DNA of 64,000 bases from Alkalicoccus sp. Its GTDB lineage: Bacteria > Bacillota > Bacilli > Bacillales > Salisediminibacteriaceae. Each line of letters starts with the position of its first letter. Within the stretch, counting starts at the first letter, position 1. Of this stretch, positions 7,045 through 15,989 are shown one piece after another. The stretch spans positions 1 through 64,000 of the forward strand of contig REBZ01000093.1 in the NCBI GenBank assembly GCA_007692495.1, in the 5' to 3' direction. The position numbers and the translations under genes were made by a program. A model generated the notes under the pieces. That model was not told the origin of the DNA and did no database searches. It saw only the letters and a list, made by a program, of their open reading frames with translations.

Positions 7045-8589
7045 ATGGAAAAACAGCAGATAGGTATAATTGATATGGGCTCCAACTCTGTACGTTTTGT
7101 TATATATGAAGTTGATACCGACGGGTACCATCAGGAAATTCAAAATCTGAAAGTTTCCGCACGTCTGAGTACATATATTAATGATGAAGGCGAGATGACC
7201 AGTGAAGGAATTGATAAAATATTAAGCCTTCTGGATAAATTTGCTGACATTGCAGCAGGTTATCATTTAACCTCAGTACGAGGTGCCGCGACGGCAGCTG
7301 TCCGTAATGCGAAAAACCGGGAAGAAATTCTTAAAGCAGTAAGTCAGCATTCATCGTTCCCTTTCGAAGTGCTTTCTGAGGAGCAGGAAGCTTATTATGG
7401 ATATCTGGCTGTAACAAATTCCACCGACTTTCAGGAAGGTGTAACCATCGACATCGGCGGCGGAAGTACGGAGATCACTTATTTTGAACACAGAGAGCTG
7501 AAACATTCTTTCAGCTTTCCTTTTGGAGCTCTGACACTCAAAAATAAATTCATTAAAGGACACACCCCGACGAAAAAAGAGCAGAAGCAGCTTAACGCAT
7601 TTCTTCAGGAAGCCTATCGTTCACTTCCGTGGCTGAAGGATCTGCAGGTTCCTGTAATTGGTATCGGAGGTTCCGCTAGAAATCTGGCCCTTGTCCATCA
7701 AAATCGTCATTCCTATCCCCTTTCTGGACTGCACCAGTACATAATGTCAGCTGAAGAAACGGAGGAAACAGCAGAATGGCTTGCAGAGATGCCGCTGAAA
7801 AAGCGGGAAAAAACTGACGGATTGTCCAAAGACCGCGCTGATATTATTCTTCCGGCAGTCCAGGCGATGCAGATGCTTCTAAAGGAAACGGACTCAAATA
7901 CGTTTATCATCAGTAATTACGGCCTGAGAGAAGGGCTTTTCTTTGAAAAGCTTCTCCAGCCGATTCAGGTAACCCACTTCCCCAGTGTCAAAGAAGAAAG
8001 TCTGTATCAGCTGAGCAACCATAACCGCCTTAAAGCAGAAGATCAAAAGCAGCTGGCTGTACTCTCCTCCTATATTGCAAAAGAACTTATGCGGCACGGA
8101 CTGGCCGATTTCTCCGATCAGGAGGCCCAGCTGCTTCGTCTTGGGGCCAAAATGTTTTATGTGGGGAAAACTATTCATCCGGAATCCAAGAGCCAGCATA
8201 CGTTTTATATGCTTACTAACCAGTCTATCGACGGTCTCTCCCATATGGAGCGTCTCGGTCTGGCCTTTACCGCTTCATTTACTTCCCGCTCCCAGCTGAA
8301 GTTTTATGCAAGACCTTTCAGCCAGTGGGTCGATAAAGAATCTCTCGCTTCCTACGAACTGCTGGGAGCTGTGAATAAACTTGCCTACGCATTGAACATC
8401 ACCGGCCAGCAGGCTGTAAAGAAAATCGAAATTACGAAATCAGATAAAAAAAATCTTTATATGAAGCTCACCTGCCGTGGTGACATTCATTTTGAAGAGC
8501 AGCAGGCTGACAAGTATAAAAAACATCTGGAACGCCCTCTAAAACGGAATGTTCATCTGCGGTTCATACAGAATGAACTATCTTCATAA
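7045..8589 (+). CDS. ppx: Exopolyphosphatase / guanosine pentaphosphatase (Ppx/GppA)
   Basis: The 514-residue cytoplasmic enzyme releases phosphate from polyphosphate chains. It has the ASKHA phosphatase fold: phosphate-1 loop IDMGSNSVRFVIYE at residue 9, phosphate-2 loop TIDIGGGSTEITYF near residue 135, and IGIGGSARNLA near residue 209. The C-terminal half (from about 310) resembles the HD-like helical domain of long Ppx proteins. The ATG follows AAGGAGG. It is followed after 42 bases by ppk, so synthesis and breakdown of polyphosphate are encoded together. The upstream promoter is not clear; a TATAAT lies near 7009 without a good -35, and no Pho box was seen. Confidence 0.93.
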   Translation: MEKQQIGIIDMGSNSVRFVIYEVDTDGYHQEIQNLKVSARLSTYINDEGEMTSEGIDKILSLLDKFADIAAGYHLTSVRGAATAAVRNAKNREEILKAVSQHSSFPFEVLSEEQEAYYGYLAVTNSTDFQEGVTIDIGGGSTEITYFEHRELKHSFSFPFGALTLKNKFIKGHTPTKKEQKQLNAFLQEAYRSLPWLKDLQVPVIGIGGSARNLALVHQNRHSYPLSGLHQYIMSAEETEETAEWLAEMPLKKREKTDGLSKDRADIILPAVQAMQMLLKETDSNTFIISNYGLREGLFFEKLLQPIQVTHFPSVKEESLYQLSNHNRLKAEDQKQLAVLSSYIAKELMRHGLADFSDQEAQLLRLGAKMFYVGKTIHPESKSQHTFYMLTNQSIDGLSHMERLGLAFTASFTSRSQLKFYARPFSQWVDKESLASYELLGAVNKLAYALNITGQQAVKKIEITKSDKKNLYMKLTCRGDIHFEEQQADKYKKHLERPLKRNVHLRFIQNELSS

Positions 8590-8631
8590 GTTCACCATGA
8601 GTAATCATTTAAGAAAGAACGGAGGAAACAT

Positions 8632-10707
8632 ATGCCGTCCATCAATAATTTCGATCATCCCGACTATTATCATAATAGAGAGTTAAGCTGGCTGCGGTTC
8701 AACGAAAGAGTATTGGAAGAGGCGGAGGATAGAGCAAATCCTCTCCTGGAAAGACTCAAATTCACTGCTATTTTCAGTTCCAACCTCGACGAATTTTTTA
8801 TGGTTCGTGCCGCTGGACTGAAAGATCAGGTAAAAGCAGGCTATACGAAACCGGATAATAAAACCGGCCTCACACCGGGTATGCAGCTGCAGCAGATTGC
8901 ACAGTTTAACAGTTCCCTCGTTGAGAGGCAGTATGTTCATTATAAAGAAAAACTGCTTCCACTTCTTCACGAAGAAGGTCTTACATTTACGCGCATGAGT
9001 GAGCTGTCGTCAGAAAAAAAGAAGCTCGTAGAAAAACATTTTAAACATTACATTCTTCCTGTTTTGACACCGATGGCAATCGACGCCCACCGGCCCTTCC
9101 CTATTATATCCAATAAAAGCATCAATCTGGCAGTCGTATTAAAAGAGGATGATCTGCGCAGACTTGCTATCGTCCAGGTCCCTTCTGTATTAAATCGTAC
9201 AATACCCGTACCCGGAACGGAGGAAACATCCTGGCTGATGCTTGAAGATGTGATTACAGTATTTCTGCATCATTTGTTTTCCGGTTATAAAATCGAGTCG
9301 GTCTCTCCTTTTCGGATTACGAGAAATGCCGATTTAACGATACATGAAGAAGGGGCGAGAGACCTTCTCAGGGAAATTGAAATAGAGGTGCAGAAAAGAC
9401 GATGGGGAGCGGCCGTTCGTCTGGAAACAGAGGAAGGCAGAATGGACGAAAACGTTCTGTCACTGCTGGTGAGTGTACTTGAAATTCAGGAGGAAGACAT
9501 TTATCCCGTTAACGGTCCGCTTGACTTTTCTTTTTTATTTCAGTTCTATAAACTTTCATCCCCGAATTTTGAACAGCTTACTTACAGCCCAGCGCTCCCC
9601 CAGGCTCCCGCCGACTTGATCGATCAGGAAAACATCCTGCAGGCAGCGCTTAAAAAAGATATTTTTCTTCACCATCCGTACGAGTCTTTTCAGCCAGTTA
9701 TTGATTTAATGAGGCAGGCTGCAGAAGATGAAAATGTTCTCGCGATTAAACAGACCCTTTACAGAGTCAGCGGTGATTCTCCTGTTATTGCAGCCCTCGC
9801 AAGAGCTGCCGAACTCGGTAAGCAGGTCACAGTACTCGTGGAGCTGAAAGCACGCTTTGATGAAGAAAATAATATTCAATGGGCCAAAAAACTTGAAAAA
9901 GCCGGGTGTCACGTCATTTATGGGATTTCCGGCTTAAAAACACACAGCAAAATCACTTTGATTGTACGGCATGAGCAGGATAAAATACAGCGTATTGTTC
10001 ATCTTGGAACGGGCAACTACAATGATTCTACTGCGGAAATTTATACAGATATGGGAATCCTTACGAGCCGGCCTTCCTTTGGCGCAGATGCGACACATTT
10101 TTTTAATTACTTGAGTGGGTATACGACCAGACCTGAATGGAAGGAAATTGCAACTGCTCCCTTTGAAATCAGGGAGTTTTTTCTGAAAGCTGTCGACAAA
10201 GAGATTCAAAGCCACCAAAAACACGGCCGGGGCCGGATCGTTGCTAAAATGAATTCATTAACAGACAAGCCGATAATTATGAAGCTTTACGAAGCAAGCT
10301 GTGCAGGAGTAAAGATTGAGCTGATCATACGAGGTATCTGTTGTCTGAAACCGGGAATTCCCGGTGTCAGTGAAAATATAACTGTCCGCAGTATATTGGG
10401 ACGCTATCTTGAACACAGCCGGATTTTTTATTTTTATCGCAACGGGAAAGAAACCACCTACCTTTCTTCCGCCGACTGGATGACGAGAAACATGGAGAAA
10501 AGAATTGAAATCGTTTTTCCGGTGCACTCAGGGCACATTAAAGAACGTATAAAAGAAGTACTGTTTGTCTCACTGGAAGACAATCAAAAAGCAAGGATGC
10601 TTCAGCCCGACGGCTCCTATAAATATATACGCTCCCGTTCGAAGGCCCGCCTGAACAGTCAGGAAATATTCCGGAAAAAAGCTGTTCTTCCTTTTGAAGA
10701 TAGTTGA
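8632..10707 (+). CDS. ppk1: Polyphosphate kinase 1
   Basis: The 691-residue enzyme makes polyphosphate reversibly from ATP. Domains in order: the N-terminal helical region beginning with RELSWLRFNERVLEEA, the head domain, and two phospholipase-D-like catalytic halves. The first catalytic His lies in GLKTHSKI (residue about 440), the candidate for autophosphorylation; the second lies in YLEHSRIFYF (about residue 598). Length fits PPK1. The ATG follows GGAGGAAACAT. It is co-transcribed with ppx and ends at a strong hairpin. Polyphosphate can chelate divalent metals, which may explain its place between two metal transport loci, but that is inference. Confidence 0.97.
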   Translation: MPSINNFDHPDYYHNRELSWLRFNERVLEEAEDRANPLLERLKFTAIFSSNLDEFFMVRAAGLKDQVKAGYTKPDNKTGLTPGMQLQQIAQFNSSLVERQYVHYKEKLLPLLHEEGLTFTRMSELSSEKKKLVEKHFKHYILPVLTPMAIDAHRPFPIISNKSINLAVVLKEDDLRRLAIVQVPSVLNRTIPVPGTEETSWLMLEDVITVFLHHLFSGYKIESVSPFRITRNADLTIHEEGARDLLREIEIEVQKRRWGAAVRLETEEGRMDENVLSLLVSVLEIQEEDIYPVNGPLDFSFLFQFYKLSSPNFEQLTYSPALPQAPADLIDQENILQAALKKDIFLHHPYESFQPVIDLMRQAAEDENVLAIKQTLYRVSGDSPVIAALARAAELGKQVTVLVELKARFDEENNIQWAKKLEKAGCHVIYGISGLKTHSKITLIVRHEQDKIQRIVHLGTGNYNDSTAEIYTDMGILTSRPSFGADATHFFNYLSGYTTRPEWKEIATAPFEIREFFLKAVDKEIQSHQKHGRGRIVAKMNSLTDKPIIMKLYEASCAGVKIELIIRGICCLKPGIPGVSENITVRSILGRYLEHSRIFYFYRNGKETTYLSSADWMTRNMEKRIEIVFPVHSGHIKERIKEVLFVSLEDNQKARMLQPDGSYKYIRSRSKARLNSQEIFRKKAVLPFEDS

Positions 10708-10893
10708 GCTTTTAAAGCGTGAACTGGAACTTGTGCAGCTGCCTGTAAGTTATCAATCACAATGCCCGATAAATATGACGGAATAAATAGAAGTGCAAAG
10801 AAGGCTCTCCCGGACGATACGTCGGGACAGCCTGTGCTGATAAACTTATTCTTTTCGAATCACTGCTTTATCCGTAGTATACATGTATCCTTT

Positions 10894-10928
10894 GCTTTCC
10901 GGCAGCAGCCTTCCGGAAAGCATTTTTT
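10894..10928 (+). terminator. ppx-ppk terminator
   Basis: A perfect 9-base stem (10894-10902 and 10913-10921) with a 10-base loop is followed by ATTTTTT. The remaining gene-free bases of 10708-11007 show only an imperfect GC-rich hairpin near 10802-10831. Confidence 0.8.
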
Positions 10929-11007
10929 AATGACCTTCAGCATACAATCCCTTCAAATCTGCAAGGAATACTTATTGAAACAGAAAGCCGGCTGAAAAGC
11001 AATATTG

Positions 11008-11886
11008 TTATGCCGCTTTTTCAGATTGCTTTTCCGGACGTCTCAAGTTTTTAAATAACAGCCCCTGTTTCGGTGCGAAAAGAAAGGCAAGAAGGAAAAA
11101 CACGGACGCTGCAAGAACAATAGAAGCCCCTGAAGCAACATCATACATGACAGAAAAGAAAAGACCGATCACTGCCGAGAGAGCTCCGAAGAAAGCAGAA
11201 AATACGAGCATAACCGGAAATCTGTCTGTCAGGAGATAAGCCGTAGCACCTGGTGTAATCAGCATCGCTACTACAAGAATAATTCCAACCGTCTGCAGAG
11301 AAGCCACCGTCACGAGAGAAAGAAGAAGCATAAACAGATAATGTATCCATTTAACAGGAAGACCCGCTGCCCTGGCCATCGTTTCATCAAAAGTACTGAG
11401 AAGAAGCGGCCGATAAAACAGCAGGACAGAAACCAATACAAGCACTCCAATGATCAGTGTAATAACAAAATTCACGGATGAAACAGCCAGAACGTTTCCG
11501 AACAAATAATGCATCAAATCCACAGATGTTCCTCTCAGGGAAGTCATAACAACAATACCGAGAGCAAACATGGCGGTAAACATGATACCGATGGCTGCAT
11601 CATCCTTTATTCTGCTGTTTCTCGAAATAAATCCGATCGCAAGAGCTGTTACAACTCCCGTAATAAAAGCTCCAATAAACATGCTTGTACCAAGCATATA
11701 GGAAAACACGACGCCGGGAAGGACAGCGTGGGAAATAGCATCCCCCATAAGCGCCATACCCCTGAGAATAATAAAACACCCTATCACACCACAAATAATG
11801 CCGACCAGCACAGCGGTTAAAAGAGCGCTCTGAAGATACGGATACATCATCAGCTGGCTGGTGAAATTCTGTATTTCGCTGATCAT
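11008..11886 (-). CDS. mntC: Manganese-type ABC transporter permease
   Basis: The 292-residue ABC-3 family permease has about eight membrane segments, the LRGMALMGDAISHAVLPGV motif near residue 41 and a coupling segment FDETMARAAGLP near residue 167. Its sequence is closer in style to manganese/iron permeases (MntC, SitC, PsaC) than to the two zinc permeases at 4-6 kb. It overlaps the upstream ATPase gene by 4 bases. The usual binding protein (MntA) and second permease (MntD) are not next to it. The C-terminus is short and basic. Substrate assignment is by resemblance and by a candidate MntR operator. Confidence 0.82.
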   Translation of the reverse strand: MISEIQNFTSQLMMYPYLQSALLTAVLVGIICGVIGCFIILRGMALMGDAISHAVLPGVVFSYMLGTSMFIGAFITGVVTALAIGFISRNSRIKDDAAIGIMFTAMFALGIVVMTSLRGTSVDLMHYLFGNVLAVSSVNFVITLIIGVLVLVSVLLFYRPLLLSTFDETMARAAGLPVKWIHYLFMLLLSLVTVASLQTVGIILVVAMLITPGATAYLLTDRFPVMLVFSAFFGALSAVIGLFFSVMYDVASGASIVLAASVFFLLAFLFAPKQGLLFKNLRRPEKQSEKAA

Positions 11887-12635
11887 GGGCCGACAACCAC
11901 CATTTCTGAATCATCCGCCAGCACAGCAGCATTTCCACCGTAAGCCTGTTTTAAATTAGCGGGAGTAAACACTTCCCCTACTCTTCCTGAAGCAATAAGC
12001 TGCTTGTTTAATATAAGGATTTGATCAAAATATGTTTCTACTTTACTGAGATCGTGATGGATGACAAAGATCGTTTTACCTTTTGAACGGAGCTGTTTCA
12101 GCAGATTAACTATAATTTCTTCCGAATTTACATCAATACCTACAAACGGCTCGTCGAGAAAAAATAGATCCGTGTCCTGTGCCAGGGCCCTCGCGATAAA
12201 AACACGCTGCTGCTGCCCTCCGGAAAGCTCCCCGATCTGCCGGTTTTTATATTCTTCCATCCCTACTTCTTCCAGCGCTTCCTCTGCCCGTTGCCGGTCT
12301 TTTCTGCTTACGTTTTTATACCACGGAACATGTACATACCTGCCCATCAGTACCACATCCTTTACAAGCACGGGAAAATCCCAGTCTATGGATGTACGCT
12401 GAGGTACGTAGGCAATGTTCTTTCTTACATTATCCACTTTCTGTCCGAAGACAGCCACGGTTCCCCGGTACTTTACGAGACCGAGCACCGCTTTCATTAA
12501 TGTCGATTTTCCCGCCCCGTTCGGCCCGACTACTCCGATAATGTTTCCTTCTTCCACGCTTAGTGATATATCTTCGATTGCTGTGTTCCCGTAATAGTGT
12601 ACCGATACATTTTTTAATTCTATTGTTTGTTTCAT
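11883..12635 (-). CDS. mntB: Manganese-type ABC transporter ATPase
   Basis: The 250-residue ATPase has Walker A GPNGAGKST (37-45), the segment RTSIDWDFPV (80-89) typical of Mn/Fe/Zn importer ATPases of the SitB/MntB group, signature LSGGQQQR (137-144), DEP at 161-163 and an H-loop HHDLSKVE. It would drive the permease encoded immediately downstream. The start ATG follows AAGGAGGAAATA. It has its own well-formed sigma-A promoter. Whether the substrate is manganese, iron or zinc cannot be fixed from the ATPase alone. Confidence 0.85.
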   Translation of the reverse strand: MKQTIELKNVSVHYYGNTAIEDISLSVEEGNIIGVVGPNGAGKSTLMKAVLGLVKYRGTVAVFGQKVDNVRKNIAYVPQRTSIDWDFPVLVKDVVLMGRYVHVPWYKNVSRKDRQRAEEALEEVGMEEYKNRQIGELSGGQQQRVFIARALAQDTDLFFLDEPFVGIDVNSEEIIVNLLKQLRSKGKTIFVIHHDLSKVETYFDQILILNKQLIASGRVGEVFTPANLKQAYGGNAAVLADDSEMVVVGP

Positions 12636-12678
12636 TTTATTTCCTCCTTTCCGAGTGAAACTTGTGTAATAACTAAAA

Positions 12679-12696
12679 AGTTTCCTTAATACAACT
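12679..12696. promoter_or_regulatory. Candidate MntR operator
   Basis: AGTTTCCTTAATACAACT keeps the left half of the MntR-type palindrome (AGTTTCCTTAAGGAAACT as I recall the ideal form) and the last four bases of the right half. It lies a little downstream of the predicted start of mntB transcription. The match is partial. Confidence 0.4.
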
Positions 12697-12711
12697 TTTT
12701 CTGCTGATTCT

Positions 12712-12740
12712 ATTATAATTCATATTATTTCTCATGGCAA
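12712..12740 (-). promoter_or_regulatory. mntBC promoter
   Basis: On the minus strand TTGCCA (12740-12735), a 17-base spacer and TATAAT (12717-12712). The following 12741-12975 stretch holds no gene or convincing signal; a 22-codon frame starting with TTG at 12849 has no ribosome binding site. Confidence 0.8.
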
Positions 12741-12970
12741 ATGTCTTTATTTATCTTTGAAATCTGCTGTTTATATAAATTATCTTCTGTATGAAACGAT
12801 TTTCAGAAATACACACCATCATAATATGGAAATAAAGGCGTTGTTTAATTGGAAGGCTTGTTCATAAGAGGGCGCTTAAATTCGCCATTTGAACTGAAGG
12901 AGAAAGCATCAATATAATCTACTGAACTTCCAGAGAACAGGTTGAAGCGAAGTTTTTCCGGAAGCAGAGC

Positions 12971-13027
12971 TTAATAGAAAAAGCCTTCCGTTAATGAGAC
13001 AGTAATCTCATCATTAACGGAAGGCTT
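12971..13027 (-). terminator. nfo terminator
   Basis: A perfect 17-base stem (12981-12997 and 13011-13027) with a 13-base loop is followed on the minus strand by TTTTTCTATT. It lies just after the nfo stop codon. Confidence 0.9.
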
Positions 13028-13035
13028 ACAGATGC

Positions 13036-13938
13036 TTATTTAAGAGATATTTCTGCAGTTAACTCATCTTTCAAGGAAGCATTAAATTGACGCTTTCGAA
13101 GCATGGCTATTTCGCGTTCATATGGAGGCTTTTTGTTCTTTTTATCCGGTCCTACATATGGCGTTTCCAATATTTTTGGAATATCTTTAAAAGCTTCATG
13201 GTAGACGATTCTTTCGATCGCGTCGTAACCGATGTGTCCGAAGCCGATATTTTCATGACGGTCCTTGTGGGCTCCCTGCTCATTTTTGCTGTCATTCACA
13301 TGCAGTACTTTTATACGGTCGAGTCCGACAGTCTGATCAAAATGCTGGAGGGTCCCGTCGAGGTCGTTCACCAGGTCGTATCCGGCATCGTGTACGTGGC
13401 ACGTATCAAAACAGACTGAAAGACGGTGGCTGTGCGTTACTCCATCGATTATTTCTGCTATTTCTTCAAATGTTCTCCCGCATTCGGAACCTTTGCCGGC
13501 CATTGTTTCCAGCGCAATCTGAACGTCCTGATCCGGATCGATTACTTCATTCAGACCTTCTACGATTTTGGCAATTCCTTTTTCGGCTCCCTGCCCGACG
13601 TGCGCACCTGGGTGAAGGACGATCTGCTTCGCACCGAGAGCTTCCGTCCGGTCAATTTCACTCTTGAGAAAATCGACTCCAAGCTGATAAGTTTCCGGTT
13701 TGACAGTGTTCGCAATGTTAATAATGTAAGGAGCGTGCACAACAATATTGGAAATATTATGTTCCCTCATGTGCGTCTGCCCCTGCTCGATGTTCAGATC
13801 CTCCACAGCTTTACGTCTCGTATTCTGTGGAGCACCTGTGTAAATCATAAACGTATCTGCTCCGTAGGAGGCGGCTTCCTCACTGGCCGCCAGAAGCATT
13901 TTCTTTCCATTCATTGATACGTGGGATCCAAGAAGCAT
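13036..13938 (-). CDS. nfo: Endonuclease IV (AP endonuclease)
   Basis: The 300-residue TIM-barrel enzyme cleaves DNA at abasic sites during base excision repair, using three zinc ions. Visible conserved pieces are [10 protein letters not shown] at the start, [12 protein letters not shown] near residue 65, LHPGAH near 108, ALETMAGKG near 143, [13 protein letters not shown] near 176 and HVNDSK near 214. Start chosen at the ATG 13938 because AGGAGG lies upstream at normal spacing; the longer frame from 13956 would add six residues that include the binding site. It follows cshB by 21 bases, the same pairing as in B. subtilis (yqfS-yqfR). Confidence 0.96.
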   Translation of the reverse strand: MLLGSHVSMNGKKMLLAASEEAASYGADTFMIYTGAPQNTRRKAVEDLNIEQGQTHMREHNISNIVVHAPYIINIANTVKPETYQLGVDFLKSEIDRTEALGAKQIVLHPGAHVGQGAEKGIAKIVEGLNEVIDPDQDVQIALETMAGKGSECGRTFEEIAEIIDGVTHSHRLSVCFDTCHVHDAGYDLVNDLDGTLQHFDQTVGLDRIKVLHVNDSKNEQGAHKDRHENIGFGHIGYDAIERIVYHEAFKDIPKILETPYVGPDKKNKKPPYEREIAMLRKRQFNASLKDELTAEISLK

Positions 13939-13959
13939 GGTTTCTCCTCCTGACAAGTA

Positions 13960-15243
13960 TTATTTTTTTCTGCGGTCAATACGTCGCTTCCGCTTCATTT
14001 CCCGCTCGGCCTTTTCACGTGCTTTTTTCTTATAGCCGGGTTTTACTTTTGTTGTTTTTTTCTTTGGAGGCAGAGGAGCTTCCTTCTGCTTCGGCCGGCT
14101 GTCGCTTCGTTTCTCTACAGTTTTCCAGCTTCCCTGCTTCCATTCCTTATATACAAACTGTATACCTCGCTGTTTCAGCTTTGCAATTGCGGCCTCATCC
14201 GTCCGGCCATAGATGGTCAGGGCCATCCCGTCCCAGCCGGCTCTTGCTGTTCTTCCGACACGGTGGACATAATACTCCAGCTCTGTTGGTATCTCCGCAT
14301 TAATAATGTGGCTCACACCTGTAATATCAATACCACGGGCGATCAAATCCGTCGCTACCACGTATTGAATCTCGGCGTCCTGCAGTTTTTTCAGTACTTT
14401 TTTTCTTTTTCTCGGCGGAACTCCTCCGTGAAGTACGTCGACGTTCAGTCCTTTATCCAGAAGCACCTTGTAAAATTCATCCGCTGACTCTTTTGTATTC
14501 GCAAAGATAATGGCAAGAAACGGATTGATTCTATCTGTCAGACGGGAAAGAACTTCTTTTCTCTCCCTGTCCCGGTCGTTGATCAGCCAGTGCTCTATCT
14601 TCTGCGGTGCTGCTGTTTCCGGCTCCACTTCCACCTGTTTCGGCTGATTCATGTATTTTTTAAGAAATGGCATGAGACTTTCCGGAATCGTCGCAGAGAA
14701 GACGAGCAGCTGGACATTCTCGTGCAGAGCAGCTGCTATGCCGTTTACTTCTTCCAGAAATCCCAGATCCAGCATTTGATCAGCTTCATCAACAACAAAA
14801 CCTTTCACCGCATCCGTCTTAACAGCGTTTTCTCTTATCATATCCAGAACTCTTCCCGGAGTTCCGACTATAATATGAGGTTTTTGAGACACCTTTTCGG
14901 CCATACGCTTCCTGTCTGTTCCACCGACAATAAGCTGGGAAGTAACATCTGTCCCCCCGGTATAGACCTGACATACGTCATAAAGCTGAGAAGCAAGCTC
15001 TCTTGTCGGCGCTGTTATCAAATACTGGGTTTCCCGCTGCTCCGCATTTACCTGATTGATAATCGGAAGAAGAAAAGCCAGAGTTTTACCGGTTCCGGTC
15101 TGGGATTTTCCGATAACATCGCTTCCTTTATCTATGGAAGGAATAAGCCTCTCCTGTATAACTGTCGGCTGCTCAATCCCCTCTTTTATTAACGTTTCAA
15201 TTAATACGGGATTCAGCTGAAATCTTTCAAAGTTATGTTTCAT
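13960..15243 (-). CDS. cshB: DEAD-box RNA helicase CshB-like
   Basis: The 427-residue ATP-dependent RNA helicase acts in RNA remodelling, particularly in the cold and in ribosome assembly in related bacilli. Motifs in order: Q motif region, GKSQTGTGKT (Walker A, near residue 44), PTRELA, DEADQM (motif II, near 153), SAT, and HRVGRTARAG (motif VI, near 325). The last 60 residues are very rich in Lys and Arg, an RNA-binding tail typical of CshB. The ATG follows AAGGATGATG. Downstream nfo is probably co-transcribed. Confidence 0.94.
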   Translation of the reverse strand: MKHNFERFQLNPVLIETLIKEGIEQPTVIQERLIPSIDKGSDVIGKSQTGTGKTLAFLLPIINQVNAEQRETQYLITAPTRELASQLYDVCQVYTGGTDVTSQLIVGGTDRKRMAEKVSQKPHIIVGTPGRVLDMIRENAVKTDAVKGFVVDEADQMLDLGFLEEVNGIAAALHENVQLLVFSATIPESLMPFLKKYMNQPKQVEVEPETAAPQKIEHWLINDRDRERKEVLSRLTDRINPFLAIIFANTKESADEFYKVLLDKGLNVDVLHGGVPPRKRKKVLKKLQDAEIQYVVATDLIARGIDITGVSHIINAEIPTELEYYVHRVGRTARAGWDGMALTIYGRTDEAAIAKLKQRGIQFVYKEWKQGSWKTVEKRSDSRPKQKEAPLPPKKKTTKVKPGYKKKAREKAEREMKRKRRIDRRKK

Positions 15244-15405
15244 TTATTCATCATCCTTTTTATTCGTACCTGTACGTTCAAAATCACTAACAGTTTATTT
15301 TAGCATGAATGCATCTGTGTGCATACTGTTATGTGATTTATGATTAGGCTTATTTTTTAGAATATGGTAAACTGGTACTATTACACAAAGATAGGAGGAG
15401 TGCGC

Positions 15406-15900
15406 ATGTTTAAAGTAGGAGATCATGTCGTATATCCCGGACACGGTGCTGGAAAAGTACAGGAAGTTATGGAAAAAACAATTTTAAATGAGAAGCAGCT
15501 GTACTTTGTTGTGTTTTTTCCTCTTCAAGGAATTACTCTTATGCTTCCCGAGAAAAAAGTTATGAAGTCCGGGCTGCGTCCGGTTACAGACCCGGAACAT
15601 CTGATGCAGCTTCTCGCAGCCTGCGGCAGAAAAAATATTATGGAAGAGTTTCAAAAGCCTTCCCGCCGGCAGGACGAACGGCTTGCTTCAGGCACCATTG
15701 AAGACTGCATTGAAGTTTATTTCGAGCTGACATGTAAGAAATCCCACAGTCCTCAGAAACTTCACATAGAAGAAAAGAAAAGCCTTGATCTTGCACGAAA
15801 GCTTTTAATCAGTGAACTTATGCTCGTTCATAACACTACTGAGATGGAAGCTGTGTCCATGCTTGAAGCCCGGGTAAATACTCCTCTTAAAGAAGCATAA
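15406..15900 (+). CDS. CarD/CdnL-type transcription regulator
   Basis: The 164-residue protein begins with the CarD-TRCF RNA polymerase-interacting domain (MFKVGDHVVYPGHGAGKV, residues 1-18, through about 65), followed by a helical C-terminal half. CarD family proteins bind the RNA polymerase beta subunit and stabilise open complexes, chiefly at rRNA promoters; B. subtilis YdeB is of this type. I chose the ATG at 15406 behind AGGAGGAG; the frame could extend to 15364 but that adds residues unlike the family. In B. subtilis the slot between cshB and ispH is held by the spore-related yqfQ, so its placement here is unusual. Confidence 0.88.
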   Translation: MFKVGDHVVYPGHGAGKVQEVMEKTILNEKQLYFVVFFPLQGITLMLPEKKVMKSGLRPVTDPEHLMQLLAACGRKNIMEEFQKPSRRQDERLASGTIEDCIEVYFELTCKKSHSPQKLHIEEKKSLDLARKLLISELMLVHNTTEMEAVSMLEARVNTPLKEA

Positions 15901-15921
15901 TCCTTGCAGGGTGAACATTAT

Positions 15922-15950
15922 TTGTCACAACTTTTCTCCCGTACTATAAT
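15922..15950 (+). promoter_or_regulatory. ispH promoter
   Basis: TTGTCA (15922-15927), 17-base spacer and TATAAT (15945-15950) precede ispH by about 40 bases. Confidence 0.85.
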
Positions 15951-15989
15951 AGAAAAAGCACGAACTCAACCGGAGGAGGATTTAGTCGA

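Noticed and set aside
12849-12917. Small peptide gene starting with TTG in the mntB-nfo gap
   Set aside because: No ribosome binding site and no similarity recognised.
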